64,000 nucleotides of DNA from Prolixibacteraceae bacterium (GTDB taxonomy: Bacteria > Bacteroidota > Bacteroidia > Bacteroidales > Prolixibacteraceae): contig DOAQ01000014.1 of the NCBI GenBank assembly GCA_003506435.1, forward strand, positions 1-64,000, written 5' to 3'. Numbering within the stretch: position 1 is the stretch's first letter; each line of letters opens with the position of its first letter. This document shows positions 16,812 through 25,738 of the stretch, one piece after another. Below the pieces are notes generated by a model. That model made no database searches. It was given only the letters and a program-made list of their open reading frames with translations, and was not told the DNA's origin. A program made the position numbers and the translations under genes.

Positions 16812-19800
16812 ATGAAAAAAAACTGTAACGAACCAGAACCGGGATTATCCCGTTTCAAAAAAATTATGCTTGTTATGCGACTAACTTTATTCTTACTGAT
16901 TATTGCAGTCTTTAGCACAAACGCTGCAACGTATGGGCAAAACAGCAAACTGGATTTGAATATGCAAAACATGCAAATTCGGGACATTCTGGGCCAGATT
17001 GAAGATCAGAGTGAGTACACCTTCATGTACGACAACAACCAGATTGACGTATTGAAAAAGGTTTCGCTTGATGTAAAATCCTCATCAATCGAAACAGTCC
17101 TTGAAGAACTGTTCAAAGGATCTGGTGTAACCTATAAAATTATCAACCGTCACATCATGCTCTATCCCAAAGATGAAAATGCGGGAGCATCACAGCAGCA
17201 AAAAACCATAACCGGTAAAGTTGCCGATTCGTCGGGCGCTCCGCTTCCAGGCGTAACAGTAGTCGTGAAGGGCACTACAAACGGAACAATTACCGATACG
17301 GACGGGAAGTATTCACTTCCCAATGTTGCTTCTGATGCAGTTCTTGTGTTTTCATTTGTAGGAATGAGAAGTCAGGAAATATCAGTAGCAGGAAAAACAT
17401 CTGTTTATGTAAGAATGGATGAGGAATCGATTGGCATTGAAGAAGTTGTAGCTGTCGGATATGGTACACAGAAAAAAGCAAACCTTACAGGCGCAGTGAG
17501 TATGGCTACAAGCGAACGGTTGGAGAATCGTCCGATTGTAGCAGCGGGACAGGGGCTGCAAGGAGTTATTCCGAACCTGAATATTTCAATCCGCAATGGC
17601 GACCCAACCGAGTCCGCCGATTACAATATCAGGGGGTTTGAATCGATAAACGGCGGTAGCCCGCTTATCTTGGTTGACGGGGTGCCCATGGACCTTGAAT
17701 CAATTAACCCGAACGACATTAAAAGTGTGAGTGTTTTGAAAGATGCTTCAGCGGCAGCGATATATGGGGCAAGGGCGGCATTTGGCGTTGTCCTTGTTGA
17801 AACGAAACAAGGCGCTAAAGGGAAAGTAAATGTTACCTTCTCTACAGAACAGTCTTTGGCTAAACCAATTTGTCTGTTGGATATAATTACAAACCCGTAT
17901 GACTATGTTACTCTCAGGAACCAGGCATCGATACGAACCTCCGGACAGCCTGCTTATGACGATGACTACGCAGAAGGAACAAGGAAATGGGTTGAAAACC
18001 CGACAGAAGAAAACGCATGGGGAGTTGTCAACGGCGTTTTGCGATTTTATGGAAATAACAATTTTAGGGATCGTATAATAACTGATTTTTCTCCACAGGA
18101 AAAATACGACATGACTGTATCCGGAGCCTCCGATAAGGCATCTTATTTTGTGTCGTTCGGATACCTTAACAAAGACGGCTATTTAAAAATGTCGGACAAA
18201 AATGAAAAGTTTAAACGTTACAATGTTTTGATGAAAGCCGATTTTAAAATTAACAACTGGCTAAGTCTCGACGAAAAAATAGTCTTCAATGCTCAGATGA
18301 GCGATAAACCCAATGCTGACAATTATGACCTTAACTCAATCGTAAGGATAACCCCTATTCAGATGATTGAGTTCCCTGATCTTGACTATTATCTCGAACC
18401 AGGCGACCACGATAAATATGCACAATACATCGGAATGTATACGGATGGGACCATCCTGCCCTATTTAAACAGCGGGCGTAAAACGTATACGACTAACGAC
18501 ACCTGGCTGACCCAGGGAATTACAATTACCCCGTTAAAAGGACTAAAATTCAGAGGCGATTTCTCATACAATACGTATCACAAGGATTACCAGATGGTTG
18601 TAAGTAAGGTGGATGTTATTTCCTCATCTGATCTTACAGCCAAAGGCATGGTAACGAATGGTGAAACCAGTAATGATTTTATTGAGAACCAAGCCAATTA
18701 CAATCAGTACTATGTGTTTAATACCTACGGAGAATATACATTCGATAAGTTTTCAGACCATTATCTGAAAGCAATGGTCGGTTTTAACCAGGAATGGGGG
18801 CGCAATACTTACATTAATGCAAAAGCCCAATCATTGCTGACCCCGTCTGTTACTGACTTAAATGCAACAATCGGAACACAGTATACGAAAGGTGGTAAAT
18901 CGCATGTTGCCATTCGAGGGGTATTTTACCGTTTGAATTATTCTTATAAAGATAAATACCTGTTAGAAACCAATGGCCGTTACGATGGTACTTCGAGGTT
19001 TCCAAAAGATAGCCGTTTCGGGTTTTTCCCCTCCCTGTCTTTGGGCTGGAGGATGTCCAATGAACCATTCATGGAGGGGACTAAAAATTGGCTGGATAAT
19101 TTAAAAATCCGGGCTTCCTATGGTGAACTTGGTAATCAGTTGCTGAGCGATTTTTATCCCTATATTACAACAATGGGATCCGGGTTGTCTAATTATATCA
19201 TGTCTGCCGGTCAAACCCCGTATGTTTCTGCCTCAGGTTTGGTTAGCCCTTCATTGACATGGGAAAAAGTGGCCACTCAAAATATCGGATTAGATGTTGC
19301 TTTGTTCGGTCAACGGTTAGATATTTCAGCCGATGCGTACATCAGGGATACAAAAGACATGTTGATGAACGTGGAATACCCGGATATTCTCGGGACAGAT
19401 GCGCCCCGGGAAAATGCTGCTGACCTTCAGACCAAAGGATGGGAACTCTCGGTTACCTGGCATGATAAAATCGGGCAAGATTGGCAGTATCGTTTAAACC
19501 TTGCTCTTGCAGACAATACATCAGAAATAACCAAGTATGAAAATCCGACCGGGGCGCTGTCTGAATATTATGTAGGACAAAAAATAGGCGATATTTGGGG
19601 ATATGTAACGCAGGGAATCTTTCAAACCGATGAAGAAGTTGCTTCTGCGGCAGATCAATCGCAATTAGGTTCGGGATGGTTACCTGGCGATATACATTAT
19701 GCAGACTTAAACGACGACGAAAAGATTACAGCCGGGAGCAATACCCTTGCAGACCCCGGAGACCGTAAAATAATAGGCAACAGCACAGCAAGGTATTCTT

Positions 19801-20270
19801 TTGGTATTAATCCTGAATTAAAATATAAGAATTGGTCGCTGAATATTTTCTTCCAGGGTTTATTCCGGGATTACTTGCCAGGCAATGGTAGCTGGAATAC
19901 CTTTTACCCATTTAATATTGAAGCTGCTGAAAAGTATTTTTTGACTGAAACATGGAATGAAGATAACCGTGATGCATATTTCGCAGCGCCCCACCTCGCT
20001 TCGCACGATAAAAAGAATGTTCAGCCGCAATCGCGCTATGTACAAAATGCTGCTTATATCCGCCTGAAAAACTTAACTTTAAATTATAACCTGCCTCAAA
20101 TGTGGATAAATAAAGTTGGTTTGAATAAGGCACAAATCTATTTTTCAGGAATGAACCTCTGTGAGTATACAAAAATGCACAAACCGCTGGATCCTGAAAG
20201 TACATACACAGTAGCACAGGAATATTTTCTGCAGCGTATTTTCACGTTGGGCGTTAAAGTAACATTCTAA
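16812..20270 (+). CDS. SusC/RagA family TonB-dependent transporter with STN domain (PUL1)
   Basis: A 1152-aa outer-membrane transporter. The signal peptide is at about 18-42; the STN signalling domain at about 45-118 (LNMQNMQIRDILGQIEDQSEY); a carboxypeptidase-regulatory-like domain at about 131-205 (ITGKVADSSGAPLPGVTVVV); the TonB box/plug begins with EEVVAVGYGTQKKANLTGAV; the beta-barrel continues to a C-terminal phenylalanine (LGVKVTF). It imports bound oligosaccharide into the periplasm with energy from TonB. The STN domain marks it as the sensor for the FecI/FecR pair just upstream. SusD1 follows 14 bp later. Confidence 0.96.
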   Translation: MKKNCNEPEPGLSRFKKIMLVMRLTLFLLIIAVFSTNAATYGQNSKLDLNMQNMQIRDILGQIEDQSEYTFMYDNNQIDVLKKVSLDVKSSSIETVLEELFKGSGVTYKIINRHIMLYPKDENAGASQQQKTITGKVADSSGAPLPGVTVVVKGTTNGTITDTDGKYSLPNVASDAVLVFSFVGMRSQEISVAGKTSVYVRMDEESIGIEEVVAVGYGTQKKANLTGAVSMATSERLENRPIVAAGQGLQGVIPNLNISIRNGDPTESADYNIRGFESINGGSPLILVDGVPMDLESINPNDIKSVSVLKDASAAAIYGARAAFGVVLVETKQGAKGKVNVTFSTEQSLAKPICLLDIITNPYDYVTLRNQASIRTSGQPAYDDDYAEGTRKWVENPTEENAWGVVNGVLRFYGNNNFRDRIITDFSPQEKYDMTVSGASDKASYFVSFGYLNKDGYLKMSDKNEKFKRYNVLMKADFKINNWLSLDEKIVFNAQMSDKPNADNYDLNSIVRITPIQMIEFPDLDYYLEPGDHDKYAQYIGMYTDGTILPYLNSGRKTYTTNDTWLTQGITITPLKGLKFRGDFSYNTYHKDYQMVVSKVDVISSSDLTAKGMVTNGETSNDFIENQANYNQYYVFNTYGEYTFDKFSDHYLKAMVGFNQEWGRNTYINAKAQSLLTPSVTDLNATIGTQYTKGGKSHVAIRGVFYRLNYSYKDKYLLETNGRYDGTSRFPKDSRFGFFPSLSLGWRMSNEPFMEGTKNWLDNLKIRASYGELGNQLLSDFYPYITTMGSGLSNYIMSAGQTPYVSASGLVSPSLTWEKVATQNIGLDVALFGQRLDISADAYIRDTKDMLMNVEYPDILGTDAPRENAADLQTKGWELSVTWHDKIGQDWQYRLNLALADNTSEITKYENPTGALSEYYVGQKIGDIWGYVTQGIFQTDEEVASAADQSQLGSGWLPGDIHYADLNDDEKITAGSNTLADPGDRKIIGNSTARYSFGINPELKYKNWSLNIFFQGLFRDYLPGNGSWNTFYPFNIEAAEKYFLTETWNEDNRDAYFAAPHLASHDKKNVQPQSRYVQNAAYIRLKNLTLNYNLPQMWINKVGLNKAQIYFSGMNLCEYTKMHKPLDPESTYTVAQEYFLQRIFTLGVKVTF

Positions 20271-20284
20271 TTTAACCAGTAAAA

Positions 20285-22072
20285 ATGAAAAAAATGAAAA
20301 AATATATAATGAAAATTTATTGGCTGCTTTTTGCAACTTTCTTTATTCTTAGTTGCAATGACTCCTTTCTGGAAAGGTATCCACTGGATGAAATTAGCAG
20401 TGAAACCTTCTGGAAAACAGAAAATGACTTGATAGTTTACAACAACAGCTTGTATGATTTGTCACTGAATGACGATAATGTACCCATGATGATGGGGCAT
20501 AGCTCTGGTTCAAAAAGCCATACGTATAGCATTTGGTATCAGGATGAATTTTCTGACAATATTGTTACAATCAATACGAGGCACCTCTATTATCAGCAGG
20601 TGCGGGCTGGTTTGCATTCTATTCCTTCGGCGCCAACAATTTATGGTTATCAGGGATGGTATTTTATCCGGGCCTGTAATGTCGGGCTCGACCATTACGA
20701 TAATGCTGATATCACTGATGAGATAAAAAACAAATACAAAGCGGAAGCCCGATTGATGAGGGGCTGGTTTTATGCTGAGAAAGTATCAAAATTCGGGGAT
20801 GTCCCTTGGGTAGAACATGAACTGAATGTTGATTCGGAAGAATTGTATGCTGCCAGGACACCAAGAGAAACCGTAATGGAAAAAGTATTGGCCGACCTTA
20901 GTTTCGCCTGCGAACATCTGCCCGAGGACTGGGGCGACGGAAGGGCCCCGGGACGGTTAAACAGGTGGTGCGCTTTAGCAGTTAAATCCAGGGTTTGTCT
21001 CTTCGAAGGAACCTGGAGAAAATATCATGGCGGTACAAATTCAAATATGTGGTTACAGGAAGCGGCAAATGCAGCAAAAGAACTAATCGAAAAAGGGCCT
21101 TATCGTATTTACAGCACGGGTGATCCGAAACATGATTACAATGCCTATCAGCGTGCTACCAGCCTTGATGGGAATTCAGAAGTTATTTACTGGAGGAAAT
21201 ACGAATCGGGAACGTACATGAACCACATCGTCAATTACCACAAAAAATATCAGGGTGGCGCTACAAAAAGCATGGTGGACGATTATCTGTGTAGCGACGG
21301 ATTACCGATCACTCTTTCCCCTTTGTACAAAGGAGATGCAAAAATCGAAGATGTATTTGAAAATCGTGACCCAAGGTTAAGGCAAACGGTTTTGCATCCG
21401 GAAGACCAGGCATATTATAACTATGACAACAGTACGGCATATACCTATCCGCGCTTTACCGGAATGACAGGCGGCCTTCCAAGCTTGACAGGTTATCATC
21501 TTATAAAAAACTGGGATGCAGTTGCTTCAGTTGCAGCAATGGGCACTTCTATCACACCAGCCATTCAACTGCGCCTGGGAGAGGTCATGTTAAATTATGC
21601 AGAAGCCAAAGCCGAATTGGGAACCATCACCCAGATTGATTTGGACGTGAGTATTAATAAATTACGTGACCGGGTTGCAATGCCCCACCTGAATTTAAAT
21701 AATGTCCCGGTTGACCTCCGGTATGTTAATGATGGCGTTTCTCCTTTGATTGTTGAAATCCGCCGCGAACGAAGGGTTGAATTATTTATGGAAGGGTTCC
21801 GTTACAACGACCTCCGGCGCTGGAAACAGGGTAAAAAACTGGAAATCCCAAGTATGGGAATTCTCTGGGACAATGCGGCAAAAGCACGTTATCCGAAAGC
21901 CAAAGTAGGCACATCGGTTGATCCGATTTCAGGGAAAACATACATCCGGGTTTATTCAGGTACCGAATTTGCAAATCCGGTTTTTAACGAAACCAAACAC
22001 TATTTGTGGCCTATTCCTCTTAATGCTATTTCGCAGAATCCGAACCTGGGACAAAATCCGGGTTGGAATTAA
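20285..22072 (+). CDS. SusD/RagB family outer-membrane glycan-binding lipoprotein (PUL1)
   Basis: A 595-aa lipoprotein. The signal ends in a lipobox FILSC, with the cysteine at about residue 23, followed by the SusD signature start DSFLERYPLDEISSETFW. The central part has tetratricopeptide-like helices (YKAEARLMRGWFYAEKV). The C-terminal typical ending is YLWPIPLNAISQNPNLGQNPGW. It acts as the lid on SusC1, capturing glycan at the cell surface. Three possible ATG starts within 9 codons do not change the call. A 16-bp inverted repeat separates it from the GH36 gene. Confidence 0.95.
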   Translation: MKKMKKYIMKIYWLLFATFFILSCNDSFLERYPLDEISSETFWKTENDLIVYNNSLYDLSLNDDNVPMMMGHSSGSKSHTYSIWYQDEFSDNIVTINTRHLYYQQVRAGLHSIPSAPTIYGYQGWYFIRACNVGLDHYDNADITDEIKNKYKAEARLMRGWFYAEKVSKFGDVPWVEHELNVDSEELYAARTPRETVMEKVLADLSFACEHLPEDWGDGRAPGRLNRWCALAVKSRVCLFEGTWRKYHGGTNSNMWLQEAANAAKELIEKGPYRIYSTGDPKHDYNAYQRATSLDGNSEVIYWRKYESGTYMNHIVNYHKKYQGGATKSMVDDYLCSDGLPITLSPLYKGDAKIEDVFENRDPRLRQTVLHPEDQAYYNYDNSTAYTYPRFTGMTGGLPSLTGYHLIKNWDAVASVAAMGTSITPAIQLRLGEVMLNYAEAKAELGTITQIDLDVSINKLRDRVAMPHLNLNNVPVDLRYVNDGVSPLIVEIRRERRVELFMEGFRYNDLRRWKQGKKLEIPSMGILWDNAAKARYPKAKVGTSVDPISGKTYIRVYSGTEFANPVFNETKHYLWPIPLNAISQNPNLGQNPGWN

Positions 22073-22079
22073 TGAATAA

Positions 22080-22164
22080 AAGGAACTGTTTCTGAGGTAA
22101 TTTAAACAGGCAATGTTTTATTTTGCGTCAATTGCAGGTATTAAAATTTCAGAAACAGTTCCTT
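22080..22164 (+). repeat. 16-bp perfect inverted repeat flanking 53 bp
   Basis: Left arm AAGGAACTGTTTCTGA (22080-22095) and right arm TCAGAAACAGTTCCTT (22149-22164) are exact reverse complements. The loop holds an AT-rich stretch with a near -7 sequence (TATTTTG). It starts 7 bp after the susD1 stop and ends 18 bp before the GH36 ATG. As RNA it would form a long stable stem. Confidence 0.75.
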
Positions 22165-22182
22165 AAAATAAAAAATACACTG

Positions 22183-24231
22183 ATGGAAAATTTTAGGAAA
22201 ATTTTGATGACCATTTTGTTGACCATTTTTATATGTAGTAATATAGCAAATTGCCAGACAATACAGGAATTTCCGTCATGCATTATTGATATTCACAAGT
22301 GGATTGATCGGCATTTTGCAAAAGGCAAAATCCCTCCATTTTCATTTACTTATGGAGGCAAAAGTTCTGACAGTTTTATTACCGGTTGGCAATACAGTGC
22401 CGCAAAACTGGAAACTACGGAGCCAAATGCAGAGGAGTCAGTTTACACATATACCGACAAAAAAAGTGGTCTTGTTGTAAAATGCTTTGTTACCTGTTTT
22501 GAAGATTTTTCGGCAGTTGAATGGGTACTGAAATTTTCGAATAATTCGAGCACGAATACTCCTGTTATTGAAAAGGTAAATGCCGTAAATTGCATTTTCC
22601 CCTCTGAAAAAAACGGCACATTTGTCCTTCATCATGCCAAAGGATGTTCTTCGGAACGAAGCGACTTCCGGCCTTATGATCATGAATTGAAGATTGGGAA
22701 AAGCATCTATATGACCCCTGATGGAGGTAGATCATCGGGTGGGGATATGGCTTTCCCGTTTTTTAATATTGAAAGTCCGGCAAATGAAGGAATAATGGTC
22801 GCCATAGGTTGGACAGGTAAATGGTATGCTGATATTCAGCAAAAAGATGAAAAATCGGTATCGCTGAAGTCAGGTATGGAAAAAATACAATTGAGTTTAT
22901 TTCCACGGGAGGAGATTCGTACACCAAGAATTTGTTTGCTTTTTTGGAAAGGGGAAGACAGGATGACCGGGCACAATCAGTTTCGTCAGTTTATTCTGGC
23001 TCATCACACCCGCATGATAAATGGAAAACCTTCTGAATTGCCTCTCTCAGCTATGCTCGCCAGGGAAGGTCCTCCACCTTGCAATGAACATACCTGTACA
23101 ACCGAAAGTTTTGCCATTGCGCTGATTAATCGTTATCAGCAATTTAATATTGTGCCTGAAGTTTTTTGGATTGACGCAGGATGGTATCCCAATCAGGGAA
23201 GTTGGGTAAACACTGGCAGTTGGGTCGTTAATAAGGAAAACTTCCCGAATGGATTAAAACCGGTTTCTGATGCGGCACATCAGGTTGGAGCTAAATTTCT
23301 TTTATGGTTTGAGCCGGAACGGGTTCGAAAAGGAACATTACTCGATACTGAACACCCTGAATGGCTGATGGGGGATGCTAATTCATCTACTAAATTATTG
23401 AACCTTGGAAATAAAGATGCACTCAACTGGTTAACAAACCATATTTCGGATATGATCACGAAAGAAGGGATCGATATATATCGTCAGGACTTCAATATGG
23501 ACCCGATGCCTTATTGGGAAAAATCCGATCAGCCACAACGTGTAGGAATCTCGGAAATCAGGCATATTGAAGGATTGTACGCATACTGGGATAGTCTTCT
23601 TATCCGTTTCCCCAATCTTATCATCGATAATTGTGCAAGCGGTGGCCGCCGCATAGACTTGGAAACTGTATCCCGGAGTTCACCTCTTTGGAGAACTGAT
23701 TTTCATGGATACACTGAACCGAATGGCAGTCAGGATAATACATACGGATTGAATTTTTACCTGCCACTTCATGGCACAGGTAATTGGGTTAGGTCGCAGT
23801 ACTATTTTCGCTCAAATATGAGCAGTTCTATGGTACTAAACTGGGACATAAACAACAATGATTGTTCGCAAGCTGAAATGCAGCAATATATTCAGGATTT
23901 TAAGAGGCTTCGCCCTTATTACTATGGAGATTATTATCCTTTGACAGGAACAAAAGATTTTTTAAAAAACAGGGCATGGTTGGCATACCAATTAAATCGT
24001 CCGGAACAAAAGGATGGAATAATATTACTATTTCGCAGGGAAGATTGTTTAGACGATACTTATAAAATAAAGCTTCATGGACTTCATGAAAAAGCAACTT
24101 ACGAATTACTTTATGAAGATTATAAAATCAATACAAAGAAAACAGGGAAGGAGTTGATGGATGGTTTTGACGTATTTATTTCTCAGAAACCTGCATCGCT
24201 GTTAATTAGTTATAAAATTATGGGAGAATAA
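22183..24231 (+). CDS. GH36 alpha-galactosidase (melibiase), exported
   Basis: About 682 aa from ATG 22183, where a signal peptide begins (MENFRKILMTILLTIFICS; cleavage near ANC/Q). The upstream in-frame alternative would place 20 extra residues before the signal and would start within the inverted repeat. The N-terminal beta-sandwich is followed by a TIM barrel with VFWIDAGWYP, the nucleophile Asp in IYRQDFNMDP (about 436), the DNCASGGRRIDLETVSRS motif and the acid/base Asp in LWRTDFHGYTEP (about 506). These are GH36 signatures. It cleaves terminal alpha-galactose from galacto-oligosaccharides or galactomannan. The specificity for PUL1 is inferred from this enzyme. Confidence 0.92.
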   Translation: MENFRKILMTILLTIFICSNIANCQTIQEFPSCIIDIHKWIDRHFAKGKIPPFSFTYGGKSSDSFITGWQYSAAKLETTEPNAEESVYTYTDKKSGLVVKCFVTCFEDFSAVEWVLKFSNNSSTNTPVIEKVNAVNCIFPSEKNGTFVLHHAKGCSSERSDFRPYDHELKIGKSIYMTPDGGRSSGGDMAFPFFNIESPANEGIMVAIGWTGKWYADIQQKDEKSVSLKSGMEKIQLSLFPREEIRTPRICLLFWKGEDRMTGHNQFRQFILAHHTRMINGKPSELPLSAMLAREGPPPCNEHTCTTESFAIALINRYQQFNIVPEVFWIDAGWYPNQGSWVNTGSWVVNKENFPNGLKPVSDAAHQVGAKFLLWFEPERVRKGTLLDTEHPEWLMGDANSSTKLLNLGNKDALNWLTNHISDMITKEGIDIYRQDFNMDPMPYWEKSDQPQRVGISEIRHIEGLYAYWDSLLIRFPNLIIDNCASGGRRIDLETVSRSSPLWRTDFHGYTEPNGSQDNTYGLNFYLPLHGTGNWVRSQYYFRSNMSSSMVLNWDINNNDCSQAEMQQYIQDFKRLRPYYYGDYYPLTGTKDFLKNRAWLAYQLNRPEQKDGIILLFRREDCLDDTYKIKLHGLHEKATYELLYEDYKINTKKTGKELMDGFDVFISQKPASLLISYKIMGE

Positions 24232-24235
24232 AAAG

Positions 24236-25717
24236 ATGTATACAAAAACTTTAAAAAATCAATCACCGGGGTTTAACCGCCGGAAATTTATTGGTACAGC
24301 CGCAGCAGCGGTGGCTATTCCCGGTCTTTTTTTTGAAAAAAGCGCTTTTGCATCCGAACCCGGGAATCCGTTGGCCTTTTTAGAAAAAACCCGGGAAATT
24401 CCGGTTCGTGACGAAGTGGATGTGATTGTCTGTGGCGGTGGTCCGGCAGGAATTGCTGCTGCCATTACTGCTGCCCGTGCGGGCGCTAAAACCCAATTGA
24501 TCGAGGTGCACGGCTGTCTGGGTGGGGTGTGGACTGCCGGACTGCTTACCTGGATTTTTGACTTCGACAAGCCTGGTATTGCCCGTGAAATCATGAAGCG
24601 GCTCGACGAGCGGAAAGCACGTTCGCATTATAGCAGCAGTGGCATAGACGAGGATTTTACGTATGTCCCCGAAGAAATGAAATTGTTGCTCGAAGAGATG
24701 TGCCTTGAAGCAGGCGTCAAATTTCGGCTGCATACGCGGGTAGTGGCAGCCTATAAGCACAAAAAACAGTTGACAACTGTAATTACAGAATCGAAGTCGG
24801 GGCGCGAAGCCTGGCGGGCCAAAGTATTTATCGATGCCACGGGCGATGGCGACTTGGGTGCGTTTGCCGGCAATGGTTGGGATACCGGGGTAGGAGGAGA
24901 TAGCTGCCCCTGCCAGCCGATGACATTGAATGCATTGGCCGTGGTGCGCGATGCCAACGCGATCAGGGACTATATCTCTTTTTATGAATACAAAGACGAA
25001 AATGGGCAAACCAAGTACGGGAAGCACCACCGGAAAGCATCGGCTAGGCTAATGGAGGAGATCAACCGTGCCGGGATCAACCCGTCGTACGGACGCCCAT
25101 CCATTTTCCAGATTAAGGAAAACCTGGTTTTGCTTATGCTGAACCACGAATACAATATCGAAGCTTTCGATGCCGACAAGGTCACCGAGGCGACCGTGAG
25201 GGCAAGGGCTGAAATCCATAAGATTGTTCAGGGCTTGAACAGTCTTGGCGGAATCTGGGAAGGGCTGCAAATAGCATCTTCCGCCGAGCAGATTGGCATA
25301 CGCGATGGCAGGCGAATTCATGGGAGGTACACCGTCAGCAGGGAGGATTTAATCCAGGGTACTACACATGACGATGCCGTTGTTCGCCCATCTTTTGAGG
25401 TGGATATTCATGCTATGGACAAAAAGTCCAACGACAAGGATGGGCCTATTTCCCACGAGAATTTCAAGATGAAGCCTTATGATATCCCTTTGCGTGCCCT
25501 CATTGCCAAAGATGTGGACGGGCTGATGATGGCAGGACGCTGCATCAGCGGTGATTTTACTGCTCATGCCAGTTATCGGGTTACCGGCAACGCCGTAGCA
25601 TTGGGCGAAGCCGCCGGCGTTGTGGCAGCCATCGCTGCTACGAGCAAACGGATGCCGCATGAAGTGGCGTGGAACGAAGCAAAAATAAAACTTAAACAGA
25701 TGGGACAGCACGAATAA
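24236..25717 (+). CDS. Tat-exported FAD-dependent oxidoreductase
   Basis: A 493-aa protein. The twin-arginine-type signal NRRKFIGTAAAAVAIPGLFF is followed by an FAD-binding Rossmann motif VIVCGGGPAGIAAAITAARAG (about 62-82) and HGCLGGVWTAGLL, typical of the FAD_oxidored family. The second FAD-contact region is FIDATGDGDLGAFAG, and the C-terminal GDFTAHASYRVTGNAVALGEAAG closes the site. Tat export fits a protein folded with FAD before transport. It begins 4 bp after the GH36 gene, so it is part of PUL1. Substrate unknown; a sugar or sugar acid released by the PUL is a reasonable guess only. Confidence 0.88.
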   Translation: MYTKTLKNQSPGFNRRKFIGTAAAAVAIPGLFFEKSAFASEPGNPLAFLEKTREIPVRDEVDVIVCGGGPAGIAAAITAARAGAKTQLIEVHGCLGGVWTAGLLTWIFDFDKPGIAREIMKRLDERKARSHYSSSGIDEDFTYVPEEMKLLLEEMCLEAGVKFRLHTRVVAAYKHKKQLTTVITESKSGREAWRAKVFIDATGDGDLGAFAGNGWDTGVGGDSCPCQPMTLNALAVVRDANAIRDYISFYEYKDENGQTKYGKHHRKASARLMEEINRAGINPSYGRPSIFQIKENLVLLMLNHEYNIEAFDADKVTEATVRARAEIHKIVQGLNSLGGIWEGLQIASSAEQIGIRDGRRIHGRYTVSREDLIQGTTHDDAVVRPSFEVDIHAMDKKSNDKDGPISHENFKMKPYDIPLRALIAKDVDGLMMAGRCISGDFTAHASYRVTGNAVALGEAAGVVAAIAATSKRMPHEVAWNEAKIKLKQMGQHE

Positions 25718-25738
25718 GGACATTAAACAAACGGATAA

